From Streptomyces indicus (GTDB lineage: Bacteria > Actinomycetota > Actinomycetes > Streptomycetales > Streptomycetaceae): 64,000 bases of DNA. Shown in pieces: positions 46,544-55,231 of the stretch. Under the pieces are notes generated by a model, which worked only from the letters and a program-made list of their open reading frames with translations, was not told the DNA's origin and ran no database searches. The DNA is taken from positions 170,858 through 234,857 of the forward strand of contig NZ_FNFF01000011.1 in assembly GCF_900100315.1 (NCBI RefSeq). The letters are read 5' to 3'. The position numbers were made by a program, and so were the translations under genes. Within the stretch, counting starts at the first letter, position 1; every line of letters starts with the position of its first letter.

Positions 46544-48145
46544 ATGGCGAGCGAGTCGCACAAGGGCCCGCGCGAGTCGGAGTCCGGACTGTCCATCGAG
46601 CCGGTGTACGGGCCCGACGCACTGGCCGGCTGGGACCCGGCCGAGCGGCTCGGGGAGCCGGGCCGCTATCCGTACACCAGGGGCGTCTACCCCTCGATGT
46701 ACACGGACCGGCCCTGGACGATGCGCCAGTACGCGGGCTTCGGTACGGCCGCCGAGTCCAACGCCCGCTACCGGCAGTTGATCGCGAGCGGGACGACGGG
46801 GCTGTCGGTGGCGTTCGATCTGCCCACGCAGATGGGCCACGACAGCGATGCCCCGCTCGCGCAGGGCGAGGTGGGCAAGGTCGGGGTCGCGATCGACTCG
46901 CTGGACGACATGCGGGTCCTGTTCGACGGGATCCCGCTCGGCGAGGTCTCCACCTCGATGACCATCAACGCGCCCGCCGCCGTGCTGCTGCTCCTGCACC
47001 AGCTGGTCGCCGAGGAACAGGGCGTCCCCGCCGCCGAGTTGACGGGCACGATCCAGAACGACGTGCTCAAGGAGTACATCGCCCGCGGCACCTACATCTT
47101 CCCGCCGGAGCCCTCGCTGCGCCTGGTCGCCGACACCTTCCGCTACTGCCGCGCCGAACTTCCGCGCTGGAACACCATCTCCATCTCCGGCTACCACATG
47201 GCCGAGGCCGGGGCCTCGCCCGCGCAGGAGATCGCCTTCACGCTCGCGAACGGCATCGCGTACGTACGGACCGCGCTCGCCGCAGGAATGGACGTGGACG
47301 AGTTCGCGCCGCGTCTGTCGTTCTTCTTCGTGGCGCGTACGACGCTCCTTGAGGAGGTGGCCAAGTTCCGTGCGGCGCGCAGGATCTGGGCGCGGGTGAT
47401 GAAGGACGAGTTCGGCGCGGAGAATCCCAAGTCGCTGATGCTGCGGTTCCACACGCAGACCGCCGGGGTGCAGCTGACCGCCCAGCAGCCCGAGGTGAAT
47501 CTCGTACGGGTGGCCGTGCAGGGACTCGCGGCGGTGCTCGGCGGCACGCAGTCGCTGCACACCAACTCCTTCGACGAGGCCATCGCGCTGCCCACGGAGA
47601 AGTCGGCCCGCCTCGCCCTGCGCACCCAGCAGGTGCTCGCGTACGAGACGGATGTCACGGCCACCGTGGATCCGTTCGCGGGCTCGTACGCCGTCGAGAG
47701 GATGACGGACGACATGGAGGCGGCCGTGCGCGAACTGATGTTGCGGATCGAGGACTTGGGCGGTGCGGTCGCGGCGATCGAGCAGGGCTTCCAGAAGGCG
47801 GAGATCGAGCGGCACGCGTACCGCATCGCGCAGGAGACGGAGTCGGGGGAGCGCGTGGTGGTGGGCGTGAACCGCTACCGGCTCGACGAGGAGGAGCCGT
47901 ACCGGCCGCTGCGCGTGGACCCGGAGATCGAGGCGCGGCAGCGGGCGGCACTGGAGCGGCTGCGGGCCGCGCGCGACGGCGCGGCGGTGCGGCGGGCGCT
48001 CACGGCCCTGCGCGAGGCGGCCGGCTCGGACGCGAACGTCCTGTACCCGATGAAGGAGGCGCTGGCCGCCGGGGCCACGGTGGGGGAGGTGTGCGGGGCG
48101 CTGCGTGAGGTGTGGGGGACGCATGTGCCCACGGACGCGTCCTGA
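46544..48145 (+). CDS. Methylmalonyl-CoA mutase large-subunit (catalytic domain only)
   Basis: A 533-residue acyl-CoA mutase TIM-barrel subunit: MRQYAGFGTAAESNARYR, GLSVAFDLPTQMGHDSD, IDSLDDMRVLFDGIPL, TGTIQNDVLKEYIARGTYIFPPEPS, TISISGYHMAEAG, NSFDEAIALPTEKSARLALRTQQVLAYETDVTATVDPFAGSY (in parts). Tyr63 (RQYAGF) and Arg181 (IARGTY) align with the Tyr89/Arg207 pair of methylmalonyl-CoA mutase; IcmA has Phe/Gln at these places. It lacks the B12-binding domain, so it needs a separate small subunit, not seen here. The ATG at 46544 has AAGGGAGA upstream. Confidence 0.9.
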   Translation: MASESHKGPRESESGLSIEPVYGPDALAGWDPAERLGEPGRYPYTRGVYPSMYTDRPWTMRQYAGFGTAAESNARYRQLIASGTTGLSVAFDLPTQMGHDSDAPLAQGEVGKVGVAIDSLDDMRVLFDGIPLGEVSTSMTINAPAAVLLLLHQLVAEEQGVPAAELTGTIQNDVLKEYIARGTYIFPPEPSLRLVADTFRYCRAELPRWNTISISGYHMAEAGASPAQEIAFTLANGIAYVRTALAAGMDVDEFAPRLSFFFVARTTLLEEVAKFRAARRIWARVMKDEFGAENPKSLMLRFHTQTAGVQLTAQQPEVNLVRVAVQGLAAVLGGTQSLHTNSFDEAIALPTEKSARLALRTQQVLAYETDVTATVDPFAGSYAVERMTDDMEAAVRELMLRIEDLGGAVAAIEQGFQKAEIERHAYRIAQETESGERVVVGVNRYRLDEEEPYRPLRVDPEIEARQRAALERLRAARDGAAVRRALTALREAAGSDANVLYPMKEALAAGATVGEVCGALREVWGTHVPTDAS

Positions 48146-48279
48146 GTGCCGTCGGCCGCGGATGAAGGGCGAGCTCCCGTGCCCACGGACACACAATGCG
48201 CCCCGAGTGAGCGGAGGGGCGTATTCCGTCATCCGAAACGGCGGTGAACGCAATCCCCCTTTCGTGCGACACTCCGCCC

Positions 48280-48936
48280 ATGCTGGGTGTCATAGATCTG
48301 CCGACCTACCTCGCGGGACTCATCGTCATCGTCCTGCTCCCGGGTCCGAACTCGCTCTACGTCCTGTCGGTCGCCGCCCGTCGCGGCGTACGCGCCGGGT
48401 ACACCGCCGCCGCCGGGGTCTGGGCGGGCGACACGGTCCTCATGACGCTCTCCGCGGCGGGCGTGGCCACCCTGCTCCAGGCCAACGAGCTGCTGTTCTC
48501 CATCGTCAAGTTCGCCGGCGCCGGCTATCTGACCTGGCTCGCGATCGGCATGCTGCGCGCGGCCTGGTCCATGTGGCGCACGCGCCGCGAGCGCCTGGAG
48601 CGGGCCGCGGACGAGGCCCCGGCCGAGCAGAAGGGCGAGCGGCCCTTCCGCCGGGCCTTCGTGGTGAGCCTGCTCAACCCGAAGGCGATCCTGTTCTTCA
48701 TCGCCTTCTTCGTGCAGTTCGTGGACCCCTCGTACGCCTACCCGGCCCTGTCCTTCGTGGTACTCGGCGCCTTCGCCCAGCTCGCGAGCGCGCTCTACCT
48801 GTCGCTGCTGATCTTCAGCGGTACGAGGCTGGCCGCCGCCTTCCACCGGCGCCGCGCCCTGTCGGCGGGCGCGACCTCGGCGGCGGGCGCGCTGTTCATC
48901 GGCTTCGCGGTGAAGCTGTCGCTCAGCAGCGTGTGA
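48280..48936 (+). CDS. LysE/LeuE-family amino-acid exporter
   Basis: A 218-residue transporter with six hydrophobic segments and the LysE/RhtB entry LAGLIVIVLLPGPNSLYVLSVAARRGVRAGYTAAAGVWAGD (in parts; PGPNSLYV is diagnostic), FAGAGYLTWLAIGMLR, and the second-half NPKAILFFIAFFVQFVDP. The start DLPTYLAGLIVIVLLPGPN matches LeuE best. It exports amino acids or related compounds by proton antiport. The ATG at 48280 was chosen; a 12-residue in-frame extension exists. It converges with the FAD-monooxygenase gene. A 24-bp repeat spans its stop. Confidence 0.9.
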   Translation: MLGVIDLPTYLAGLIVIVLLPGPNSLYVLSVAARRGVRAGYTAAAGVWAGDTVLMTLSAAGVATLLQANELLFSIVKFAGAGYLTWLAIGMLRAAWSMWRTRRERLERAADEAPAEQKGERPFRRAFVVSLLNPKAILFFIAFFVQFVDPSYAYPALSFVVLGAFAQLASALYLSLLIFSGTRLAAAFHRRRALSAGATSAAGALFIGFAVKLSLSSV

Positions 48937-48978
48937 GCTGAGGCTTCCAGGTACGTGTGACCTGAGGCCTGCGGTCAG
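48931..48978. repeat. 24-bp degenerate tandem repeat across the exporter stop
   Basis: GTGTGAGCTGAGGC at 48931 and GTGTGACCTGAGGC at 48955, 24 bp apart; the first TGA is the stop codon of the exporter gene. Confidence 0.7.
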
Positions 48979-50408
48979 ACGCGGGTGAGGTACTCCGCCA
49001 GGCCGGCAGCGGTCTGACCCGCCCACCCCACGTACCCGTCCGGCCGGACGAGGAACAGCCCGTCGCCGTACGCCTCGTACGAGCTGATCCGGGCCGTGCG
49101 CAGGAGCCCGTCCGCGCCCTCGACGGGCGGCAGGTCCGTGCCGACCGCGAGCAGCGTGGCGTGCGGGCCGCGGAACAGGTCGAACAGGCGCAGGCCGTCG
49201 ACCAGGCCGTCCGGGGCGCGGTCGCCGGCCCGCAGCGCGCCCGCCGCGCCCACCGACAGCGAGGAGTCCCGGTAGCCGAGGCCCAGTTGCTGGGTGGCGC
49301 GGCCGCGGGACTGCTCGCCGCGGTGGATGCGCGTCGAGAGGCCGAGCATCGCGGCGGCCAGCGGGCGGCGCTCCTCCTCGTACGTGTCGAGCAGGGCCGC
49401 GGGCGCCCGGCCGCTCAGCACCCGGCCGAGCTTCCAGCCCAGGTTGTACGCGTCCTGGACGCTGGTGTTGAGGCCCTGGCCGCCGGCCGGCGAGTGGACG
49501 TGGGCGGCGTCCCCGGCGAGGAACACGCGCCCGGCGCGGAAGCGGTCGGCGAGGGCGGCGCGCGGGCGGAACTCCGAGCACCAGGTGACCTCGTTGACGT
49601 CCTCGGCCGCGAGGTGGGTGCGGGCCGCGATCAGCTTGCGCACGCCGTCCGCGGAGGTGTCGGGACTCTCGCCGGAGCCCAGGCTGCCCTCCTTGAACTG
49701 GGCCATCAGCTGGAAGTCCGCCGTGCCCGGCAGCGGGCACAGGGTCAGCATCCCGTCCGGGGACGCAGGGAAGAAGTGCCAGTTGTCCCGGTCCAGGGCG
49801 GCCGGCGCGATCCGTACGTCGGCGACGAGCGCGGGGGCGGGGTCGACCTCCTCGCCCGTCATGCCGGTGCCGAGCAGCCGGCGGACCGTGGAGCGCCCGC
49901 CGTCCGCGGCGACCACGTACCGCGCGCGGACCGCCGTCCCGTCACCGAACGCGGCGGCCACCCCGTCCGCGTCCTGCGCGAGACCGGTCACGGCCCGCCC
50001 GAACTCCACGTCCCCGCCCAGCGACCGCAGCCGCGCGAGGAGGATCTCCTGGGTGCGCCACTGCGGGATCATGCAGGGCCGCCCGGCGTACGGCTCCGCG
50101 GGCGTGGATGCGATGGTCTCGCCCGCGAACAGGTCGTGCTCGCCCTGCCGCACGCCCTCGGCCCACACCATGCCCACCGGCGCGGGCCCGCCCGCCGCGA
50201 GCACCTCGTCGAGCACGCCGAGGTCGTGGAAGACCTCCAGCGTGCGCGGCTGCATCCCCTTGCCGCGCGACCCGGGGAAGAGGCCGCGCTCCTTCTCCAC
50301 GACACGGGCGCGGACCCCGCGCCGGGCCAGGTCGACGGCGAGCGTCAGCCCGGTGGGCCCGGCGCCCACGATCAGTACGTCCAGCAGTTCGTCCCGTACG
50401 GTCGCCAT
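48975..50408 (-). CDS. FAD-dependent aromatic-type monooxygenase
   Basis: A 477-residue class A flavin monooxygenase of the PheA/TetX/RdmE type: DVLIVGAGPTGLTLAVDLARRGVRARVVEKE (in parts; GxGxxG), the GKGMQPRTLEVFHDLGV motif, VVAADGGRSTVRRLLG (DG motif) and VFLAGDAAHVHSPAGGQGLNTSVQDAYNLGWKL (GD motif). A thioredoxin-like C-terminal domain of about 90 residues is present. It hydroxylates aromatic or polyketide substrates, or inactivates drugs, with NAD(P)H. The ATG at 50408 has AAGGAGCAGGGG upstream. Divergent from a TetR gene with three operators between; the nearest operator overlaps its ribosome-binding site. Confidence 0.92.
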   Translation of the reverse strand: MATVRDELLDVLIVGAGPTGLTLAVDLARRGVRARVVEKERGLFPGSRGKGMQPRTLEVFHDLGVLDEVLAAGGPAPVGMVWAEGVRQGEHDLFAGETIASTPAEPYAGRPCMIPQWRTQEILLARLRSLGGDVEFGRAVTGLAQDADGVAAAFGDGTAVRARYVVAADGGRSTVRRLLGTGMTGEEVDPAPALVADVRIAPAALDRDNWHFFPASPDGMLTLCPLPGTADFQLMAQFKEGSLGSGESPDTSADGVRKLIAARTHLAAEDVNEVTWCSEFRPRAALADRFRAGRVFLAGDAAHVHSPAGGQGLNTSVQDAYNLGWKLGRVLSGRAPAALLDTYEEERRPLAAAMLGLSTRIHRGEQSRGRATQQLGLGYRDSSLSVGAAGALRAGDRAPDGLVDGLRLFDLFRGPHATLLAVGTDLPPVEGADGLLRTARISSYEAYGDGLFLVRPDGYVGWAGQTAAGLAEYLTRV

Positions 50409-50417
50409 CCCCTGCTC

Positions 50418-50492
50418 CTTAACGCCGTTAAGTTCCCTCGGTCCGAGCATGCACTTAACGGCGTTAAGGAGTCAACCCTTAACGACGTTAGA
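50418..50492. promoter_or_regulatory. Three TetR operators (CTTAACGNCGTTAAG)
   Basis: CTTAACGCCGTTAAG (50418-50432), CTTAACGGCGTTAAG (50454-50468) and CTTAACGACGTTAGA (50478-50492, one half-site degenerate) lie in the divergent region. On the minus strand TTGACT (50476-50471) and CATGCT (18-bp spacing) could form the monooxygenase promoter, with operator 2 inside the spacer. Confidence 0.85.
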
Positions 50493-50553
50493 GAGGAGAG
50501 GGCAGGAGAGGGGAGGGCAGGAGAGGGGGAGCGGGGCGGGGCACAATGAGCCC

Positions 50554-51201
50554 GTGCCTCCCGCGAAGATCGACCGTCAGCGCGTCGCCGACACCGCACT
50601 GCGCCTGCTCAACGACGTCGGACTCGACGGCCTGTCCCTGCGCGCCATCGCCAAGGAGCTGGACGTCAAGGCGCCCGCGCTCTACTGGCACTTCAAGGAC
50701 AAGCAGGCGCTCCTCGACGAGATGGCCACCGAGATGTTGCGCCGGATGACGGCCGACATGACGGCCGCGGCGACCTCGGGTGACTGGCGCGAGACCCTCA
50801 CGGGAGCGATGCGCGGACTCCGCGCCCACCTGCTGCGCTACCGCGACGGCGCCAAGGTCTACAGCGGGACCCGCTTCACCGACACCTCCTACGCCGAGCC
50901 GATGGAGCGCATGCTGGCCGCGCTCGTCGCCGGGGGCTTCACCCCGCGCACGGCCGCCCGCGCCTGGCTCACCGCGTACAGCTACACGATCGGTTACGTG
51001 ATCGAGGAGCAGGCCATGGGCCCGGACCCGGCGGGCGGTGGCGAGGGCTACGACCTGGAGGCGCGCGCCGAGCGCCTGGCCGCCTTCCCGCATGCGTCGG
51101 CGGCCGGCGACGCGATGTTCCGCGAGCACGACACCGGGTTCGAGGAGGGCCTCGCCGCGGTGGTGGCCGGGATCGGGGTCACCCTCGAGCGGAAGGGCTG
51201 A
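50554..51201 (+). CDS. TetR-family repressor (TetR_C type)
   Basis: A 215-residue regulator with the HTH KIDRQRVADTALRLLNDVGLDGLSLRAIAKELDVKAPALYWHFKDKQALLDEMA (in parts; residues 5-55), the pattern of the TetR(A)/TcmR-like group, and a TetR_C ligand domain. It probably represses the divergent monooxygenase and itself through the CTTAACG-N-CGTTAAG sites. The GTG at 50554 follows a polypurine run (50491-50545) of two near-identical 19-bp units (GAGAGGAGAGGGCAGGAGA and GGGGAGGGCAGGAGAGGGG), which also supplies the ribosome-binding site. Its end overlaps the convergent acyltransferase gene by 23 bp. Confidence 0.92.
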   Translation: MPPAKIDRQRVADTALRLLNDVGLDGLSLRAIAKELDVKAPALYWHFKDKQALLDEMATEMLRRMTADMTAAATSGDWRETLTGAMRGLRAHLLRYRDGAKVYSGTRFTDTSYAEPMERMLAALVAGGFTPRTAARAWLTAYSYTIGYVIEEQAMGPDPAGGGEGYDLEARAERLAAFPHASAAGDAMFREHDTGFEEGLAAVVAGIGVTLERKG

Positions 51202-52336
51202 ACGGCCGCCCCAGCTTCTCCCGCAGCAGCGGCGTGGCCCACCGCTCCACGAACCGGTACAGGAGCCACGCGAGCACCAGCATCCCGCCCACCGTGAGGG
51301 CGAACGTGGCCCAGGACGGCACCCCGAAGCCCCGGTGCAGGAAGCGCACCGCCACCCAGCCCAGGTGCTCGTGCACCAGGTAGAAGGGGTACGTGAGCGC
51401 GCCCGCCGTGGTCAGCCAGCGCCAGTCCACCCGGCCCAGCCACCCCAGCGCGATGGCCGCGACCGCCGCGAAGCCCAGCGTGACGACGCCGATGATCGCG
51501 AGGGAGGGCCGGTACGCGAAGATCTCGTCCGAGGGCGCCTGGTACAACTCCCGTACCGCGTAGTGCTGTCCGGTCAGCCAGCTCACCGCGACGATGCCCC
51601 AGGCCGTCAGGTCCCTGCGGTCGCGGTACACCAGGTACAGGCCCATGCCGCCGATGAAGAAGGGCGCGTACTCGGGCATCAGGACCAGGTCGAGCAGCGC
51701 GGAGTCCGCCGCGTCCGCGATCGCCGCGGCCAAGGTCCACACGGCGCAGAACAGCACTACACGCTGCCGCGTCGCCCCCGGCAGCACGATGCAGAGCGCG
51801 AACAGCGCGTAGAAGCGGATCTCCGCCCACAGCGTCCAGCACACCCCGAGCACCCGGTCCGCGCCCAGCGGCATCTGAAGCATCGACAGATTCACCAGGA
51901 AGTCGCTGGGCGACACCGCCTTGTAGACCACGGGCGGCAGCGCGAAGACGGCCGTGACCAGGACGACCGCCGCCCAGTAGGAGGGCAGCAGACGCGAGGC
52001 GCGCGAGGCGAAGAAGGAGCGCAGCGTGCGGCCCCAGCCGCTCATGCAGATCACGAACCCGCTGATCACGAAGAAGATCTGCACACCGAGGCAGCCCAGC
52101 GCGAACCACTCGTGCGCGGTGGGGAATTGCACCTTCGCCGAACTGCCCCAGGCGTCCGTGATCTCCCCGCCGCGTCCGCCGTAGTGGTACGCGGCCACCA
52201 TCAGGGCGGCGAGCAGCCGCAGGCCGTCGAGGGCACGCAGCCGCGCGCCGCGCCGTGCGGGACGCGCCGGCCGGGCGCCCTCGACGGCCTGCGGGTCGGT
52301 CTCGGGCGGCGCCGGTCGGACGGCGAGGCTGGTCAC
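51179..52336 (-). CDS. Acyltransferase-3 family membrane protein
   Basis: A 385-residue membrane O-acyltransferase of the OafA/NodX type with about ten hydrophobic segments. Diagnostic start LRALDGLRLLAALMVAAYHYGG (active-site His in AYHY), and CLGVQIFFVISGFVICMSGWGRTLRSFFASRASRLLPSYWAAV (in parts; FFVISGF and R-x10-R). It has no C-terminal SGNH domain. It acetylates or acylates sugars or lipids; near the glycopolymer cluster, modification of the wall polymer is plausible. The GTG at 52336 has AAGGGG 6 nt upstream; the ORF beginning at 52402 is an unsupported extension. Confidence 0.9.
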   Translation of the reverse strand: MTSLAVRPAPPETDPQAVEGARPARPARRGARLRALDGLRLLAALMVAAYHYGGRGGEITDAWGSSAKVQFPTAHEWFALGCLGVQIFFVISGFVICMSGWGRTLRSFFASRASRLLPSYWAAVVLVTAVFALPPVVYKAVSPSDFLVNLSMLQMPLGADRVLGVCWTLWAEIRFYALFALCIVLPGATRQRVVLFCAVWTLAAAIADAADSALLDLVLMPEYAPFFIGGMGLYLVYRDRRDLTAWGIVAVSWLTGQHYAVRELYQAPSDEIFAYRPSLAIIGVVTLGFAAVAAIALGWLGRVDWRWLTTAGALTYPFYLVHEHLGWVAVRFLHRGFGVPSWATFALTVGGMLVLAWLLYRFVERWATPLLREKLGRPFSPSARG

Positions 52337-52570
52337 GTGATTCCCCTTGGCGGCAGTGCAGTTCGCTGCGCGGCGCACTCTCTCGTACGCGCGTTCCAGC
52401 ACGGTAGAGGTGTTTCAGGAGGTGAGCGGGCCCACGGGGCAACGGTTCACGCATTGTCCGGCGCCGGTTCACCGGGGCGCCGCCTCCGCTCCCGGGACCC
52501 GCGCCCGGGTGCGGCCCGTCCCGCGGCCCGCGGAATTCCGGGCGCGGCCCGTCCCGGGGCCGGCGGGAAC

Positions 52571-52598
52571 CCGGGTGCGGCCCGGCGGTCGCACCCGG
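52571..52598 (-). terminator. Terminator of the left-reading glycosyltransferase operon
   Basis: CCGGGTGCG (52571-52579) pairs with CGCACCCGG (52590-52598), 30 bp past the end of the polysialyltransferase-like gene. The 291-bp spacer to the acyltransferase gene also holds GGGYGCGGCCCGTCCCG direct repeats (52508, 52550) and no gene. Confidence 0.75.
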
Positions 52599-52627
52599 CG
52601 CCTCCCGTCCACCGGCCCCGGGCCTGC

Positions 52628-54064
52628 CTACCCGGTGCGCTGCTTGAGCATCGCCCTGCGCAGCGCCCGCGCCTGGCGCACCACCCGCCGGGCGGCGGGA
52701 TTGCGCACGAGCGGGCCCAGGCGCGCGGGCACCCCGCCCGGCAGCCCGAGCGCGGTCAGGCGCTTGCGCTTGAAGTAGGTGCGGATCGTTTCGTCGCCTC
52801 GGCCGGCCAGGAACACTTCGGCGGCCGGCCGCAGCTCCGGGTAGATCTGCGGCTGCATCGCGAACCCGATCGCCGTGAGCAGCCCGGTCAGGTCCGCGTC
52901 CGCCGCGACCGGCTTCGGCGCCCCAGTGCCCCGGGTGTCGTCCTGCCGCGCCTGCTCCTCCTGTGCCTCGACGCCCGCCGCGTCGGTCACGTCCGGGAGC
53001 AGGGCGTGCACGATCGACAGCGGGATGCGGTTGCTGTTCTGGTACGGCGCGAGCCGGTCGAGCAGCCGCTCCGTGCCGACCCGTGCGACCGGGATCCCGT
53101 ACAGGGCCTGCGCCGTGAGCAGCGCGGTCGAGAAGCAGCCGACGACCAGGGCGGGCCGCATCCGCTGGTAGACGACCTCGGCGAGCACGGGGGTGTCCAG
53201 GACGGTCAGCTCGGCGCCGAGCCGTTCCGCCTCCGCCTCGATCAACTGCACCTGGCGCTCGGGCGCGGACGGGTGCGGCTTGAACACGATCTGCCGGTGG
53301 CCGCGCTCGTACGCCCCCTTGACCATCTGGACGTGCAGCTTCTCCTCCTCCTCCGGCGTGAGGATGTTCAGCGCCGAGAGGTACTGGCCGAGCAGCAGCG
53401 CCGGGTTGCCGCCGGGCAGCTCCAACTCGCCCTGCGCAGCGCTGAGTTCGGCGAGCACCTTCACGAAGGGCTCGGCGGGGATGATCTCCGGCTCGACCTC
53501 GAACTCGCTGAGCAGCAACGGCTTGAGCCCGGCCACCAGATCGAGGTGGAGCAGCCGCCGCACGCGGGTGCCGGTCAGCGGGTCCAGCTTGTTGCGCGTG
53601 GGCCCGTAACTCATCAGGCCGTCCGCGTACACATGGACCGGCGCGCCGTGGAAGATCTGGCAGAACGCTAGGGCCGGGTTGACCTGGATCGACTCGACCG
53701 CGAGCTCCACGCGGTCCTCACCCAGGTCCCACAGCATTCGGAAGTACCGCTCCCACAGCGGCACATCGTCCGCGCGCGGGGCCCAGTCGCCCGGGTGGAA
53801 GGGGCTGATCGCCTCGTTGTACGAGACCACCTCGTCGAAGCGCGGACGCAGCAGCTCGAAGCCCGGCATCGCGTCCAGCGGGGTCGAAGTCTCCGGCGTC
53901 ATCGTGTTGTTGAAGACCACGAGCACCCGCCGGCCGGCCGGTGCGAAGCAGTCCGCGTCGAGCGCGGCGGCCAGCGTGGCGGCCCCGTACAGCGTGGAGG
54001 CGCAGAAGAGCTGGGTGGTTCCGGCCGTGCGCACGGCGGGCGCGGGCGGTGTGGTGACGGCCAT
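52628..54064 (-). CDS. Polysialyltransferase-like glycosyltransferase
   Basis: A 478-residue cytoplasmic protein resembling capsular alpha-2,8-polysialyltransferases: TTQLFCASTLYGAATLAAAL at the start, VHVYADGLMSYGPTRNKL (acidic-Gly motif), RQIVFKPHPSAPERQ (HP motif) and VVGCFSTALLTAQALYGIPVARVG, with a Ser-Thr motif typical of sialyl- and polysialyl-transferases. It presumably polymerises the nonulosonic acid supplied as CMP-sugar by the adjacent genes. ATG 54064 shares one base with the GT2 stop, so the two are coupled. Acceptor and linkage are unknown. Confidence 0.85.
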   Translation of the reverse strand: MAVTTPPAPAVRTAGTTQLFCASTLYGAATLAAALDADCFAPAGRRVLVVFNNTMTPETSTPLDAMPGFELLRPRFDEVVSYNEAISPFHPGDWAPRADDVPLWERYFRMLWDLGEDRVELAVESIQVNPALAFCQIFHGAPVHVYADGLMSYGPTRNKLDPLTGTRVRRLLHLDLVAGLKPLLLSEFEVEPEIIPAEPFVKVLAELSAAQGELELPGGNPALLLGQYLSALNILTPEEEEKLHVQMVKGAYERGHRQIVFKPHPSAPERQVQLIEAEAERLGAELTVLDTPVLAEVVYQRMRPALVVGCFSTALLTAQALYGIPVARVGTERLLDRLAPYQNSNRIPLSIVHALLPDVTDAAGVEAQEEQARQDDTRGTGAPKPVAADADLTGLLTAIGFAMQPQIYPELRPAAEVFLAGRGDETIRTYFKRKRLTALGLPGGVPARLGPLVRNPAARRVVRQARALRRAMLKQRTG

Positions 54065-55044
54065 CAGGCTGCTGCCTCCCCGGCGGGCACCGGCCGCCTG
54101 CGCAGCCGGCGGAGTTGGGTGGACCGTTCGTGGTCCATGGAGTCGAGTACGTCGGCGAGCAGGTCCTGCGGCATGCGCTTGAGCGCCGCGGCCGCGAGCG
54201 TACGGAGCCGCTTGGCCACCTGGGGCTCGAACTTGTCGATGGTGCCGAGGTGGTGGGCGATGATCGCGCAGTACGTGCGCACGGCCTTCGGCAGGAACCG
54301 GCCGGCCTCGGGGTCCTCGGCGGTGTCGGCGAGCACCCGGTCGAAGGCCCGGATGAAGTCGAGCTGGCGCACATCGCCGATCTGCGTCAGCGAGGTGGCC
54401 ACCCCGCGCCGGTAGAACACCCCGAGTTCACCGGTGACCGCGAAGGACTCGGCCTCGCGGTGCAGCTTCCAGATCCACGGCCGGTCCTCGGCGGTGCGCA
54501 GCCCGTCCATGAAGTGCAGCACGCCCTTGTCGAGCAGCCGGCGGTGGTAGATCCCCGCCCACGCGAACGCGTAGTCCACGGAGGTGGAGCGGTGGGCCGG
54601 CAGGATCACCTCGCGCGGCGGCATCACCACGTCGCGCAGCCCGTGCGGGACCCGGTGGATGGTGCGGCCGCGGCCGGTGAACTGGACATGGTCGGTGCGC
54701 ACGAAGTCGCAGCCGAGCTGCTCCATCGCCGCGACGAGCCGGCTGTAGTAGCCGGGGGCCACCCAGTCGTCGCCGTCGAGGAAGGTCAGGTACTCACCGC
54801 GCGCCGCGTCGAGTCCGGTGTTGCGGGCGGTGGCCAGGCCCCCGTTCTGCTCATGGCGGAGGTGCACGGCGCCCGGGAGCTGCTCGGCCGCGCGTTCCAG
54901 TAGTGCGGGTGTCCCATCCCTGGAGCAGTCGTCCACGAGAAGGAATTCAAAATCGGAACGCGCGTTCGCCATAAGGCTTCTGAGGGTCTCGGGCGCGTAT
55001 TGCTGGACGTTGTAGAACGGCACGATGACGGAGAGCTTAACCAC
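54064..55044 (-). CDS. Family 2 glycosyltransferase
   Basis: A 326-residue GT-A enzyme: VVKLSVIVPFYNVQQYAPETL, FEFLLVDDCSRDGTPALL, NGGLATARNTGLDAARGEYLTFLDGDDWVAPGYY (in parts; DxD in DGDD) and AWAGIYHRRLL. The C-terminal half is helical, as in CgtB-like capsule enzymes. It would start or extend the wall glycopolymer. The GTG at 55044 lacks a Shine-Dalgarno and lies 7 nt after a TAATGT -10 on the minus strand, so it may be leaderless. First gene of the left-reading pair with the polysialyltransferase-like gene; divergent from DUF6716. Confidence 0.9.
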   Translation of the reverse strand: MVKLSVIVPFYNVQQYAPETLRSLMANARSDFEFLLVDDCSRDGTPALLERAAEQLPGAVHLRHEQNGGLATARNTGLDAARGEYLTFLDGDDWVAPGYYSRLVAAMEQLGCDFVRTDHVQFTGRGRTIHRVPHGLRDVVMPPREVILPAHRSTSVDYAFAWAGIYHRRLLDKGVLHFMDGLRTAEDRPWIWKLHREAESFAVTGELGVFYRRGVATSLTQIGDVRQLDFIRAFDRVLADTAEDPEAGRFLPKAVRTYCAIIAHHLGTIDKFEPQVAKRLRTLAAAALKRMPQDLLADVLDSMDHERSTQLRRLRRRPVPAGEAAA

Positions 55045-55231
55045 GCGGTGGACATTAGGTGTCCGGCCCTCATGAGGACTTGACCGCGCGGAAATGGGGG
55101 ATGAACGAAGCGTGGCAATCATGTGAACCGGCCCGGGACCTGGGCCGATTCGCCATTCGTCGGCGCGCTGTTAACCCGCTGTTGTTTTTTGATTCGGCCC
55201 GAGTCCCGAATCGCTTTCTAGCGTCTGCGAC
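55045..55231. promoter_or_regulatory. Divergent region with two candidate leaderless promoters
   Basis: Minus strand: TAATGT (55057-55052), 7 nt, then GTG at 55044. Plus strand: TAGCGT (55219-55224), 7 nt, then GTG at 55232. Neither start has a Shine-Dalgarno. An inverted repeat GATTCGG (55191-55197)/CCGAATC (55206-55212) lies just upstream of the plus-strand -10. No clear -35 is seen for either. Confidence 0.5.

Noticed and set aside
50491..50545. Polypurine tract before the TetR gene as a triplex-forming element
   Set aside because: It is simply a 19-bp duplication providing Shine-Dalgarno-like sequence; there is no mirror-repeat symmetry.
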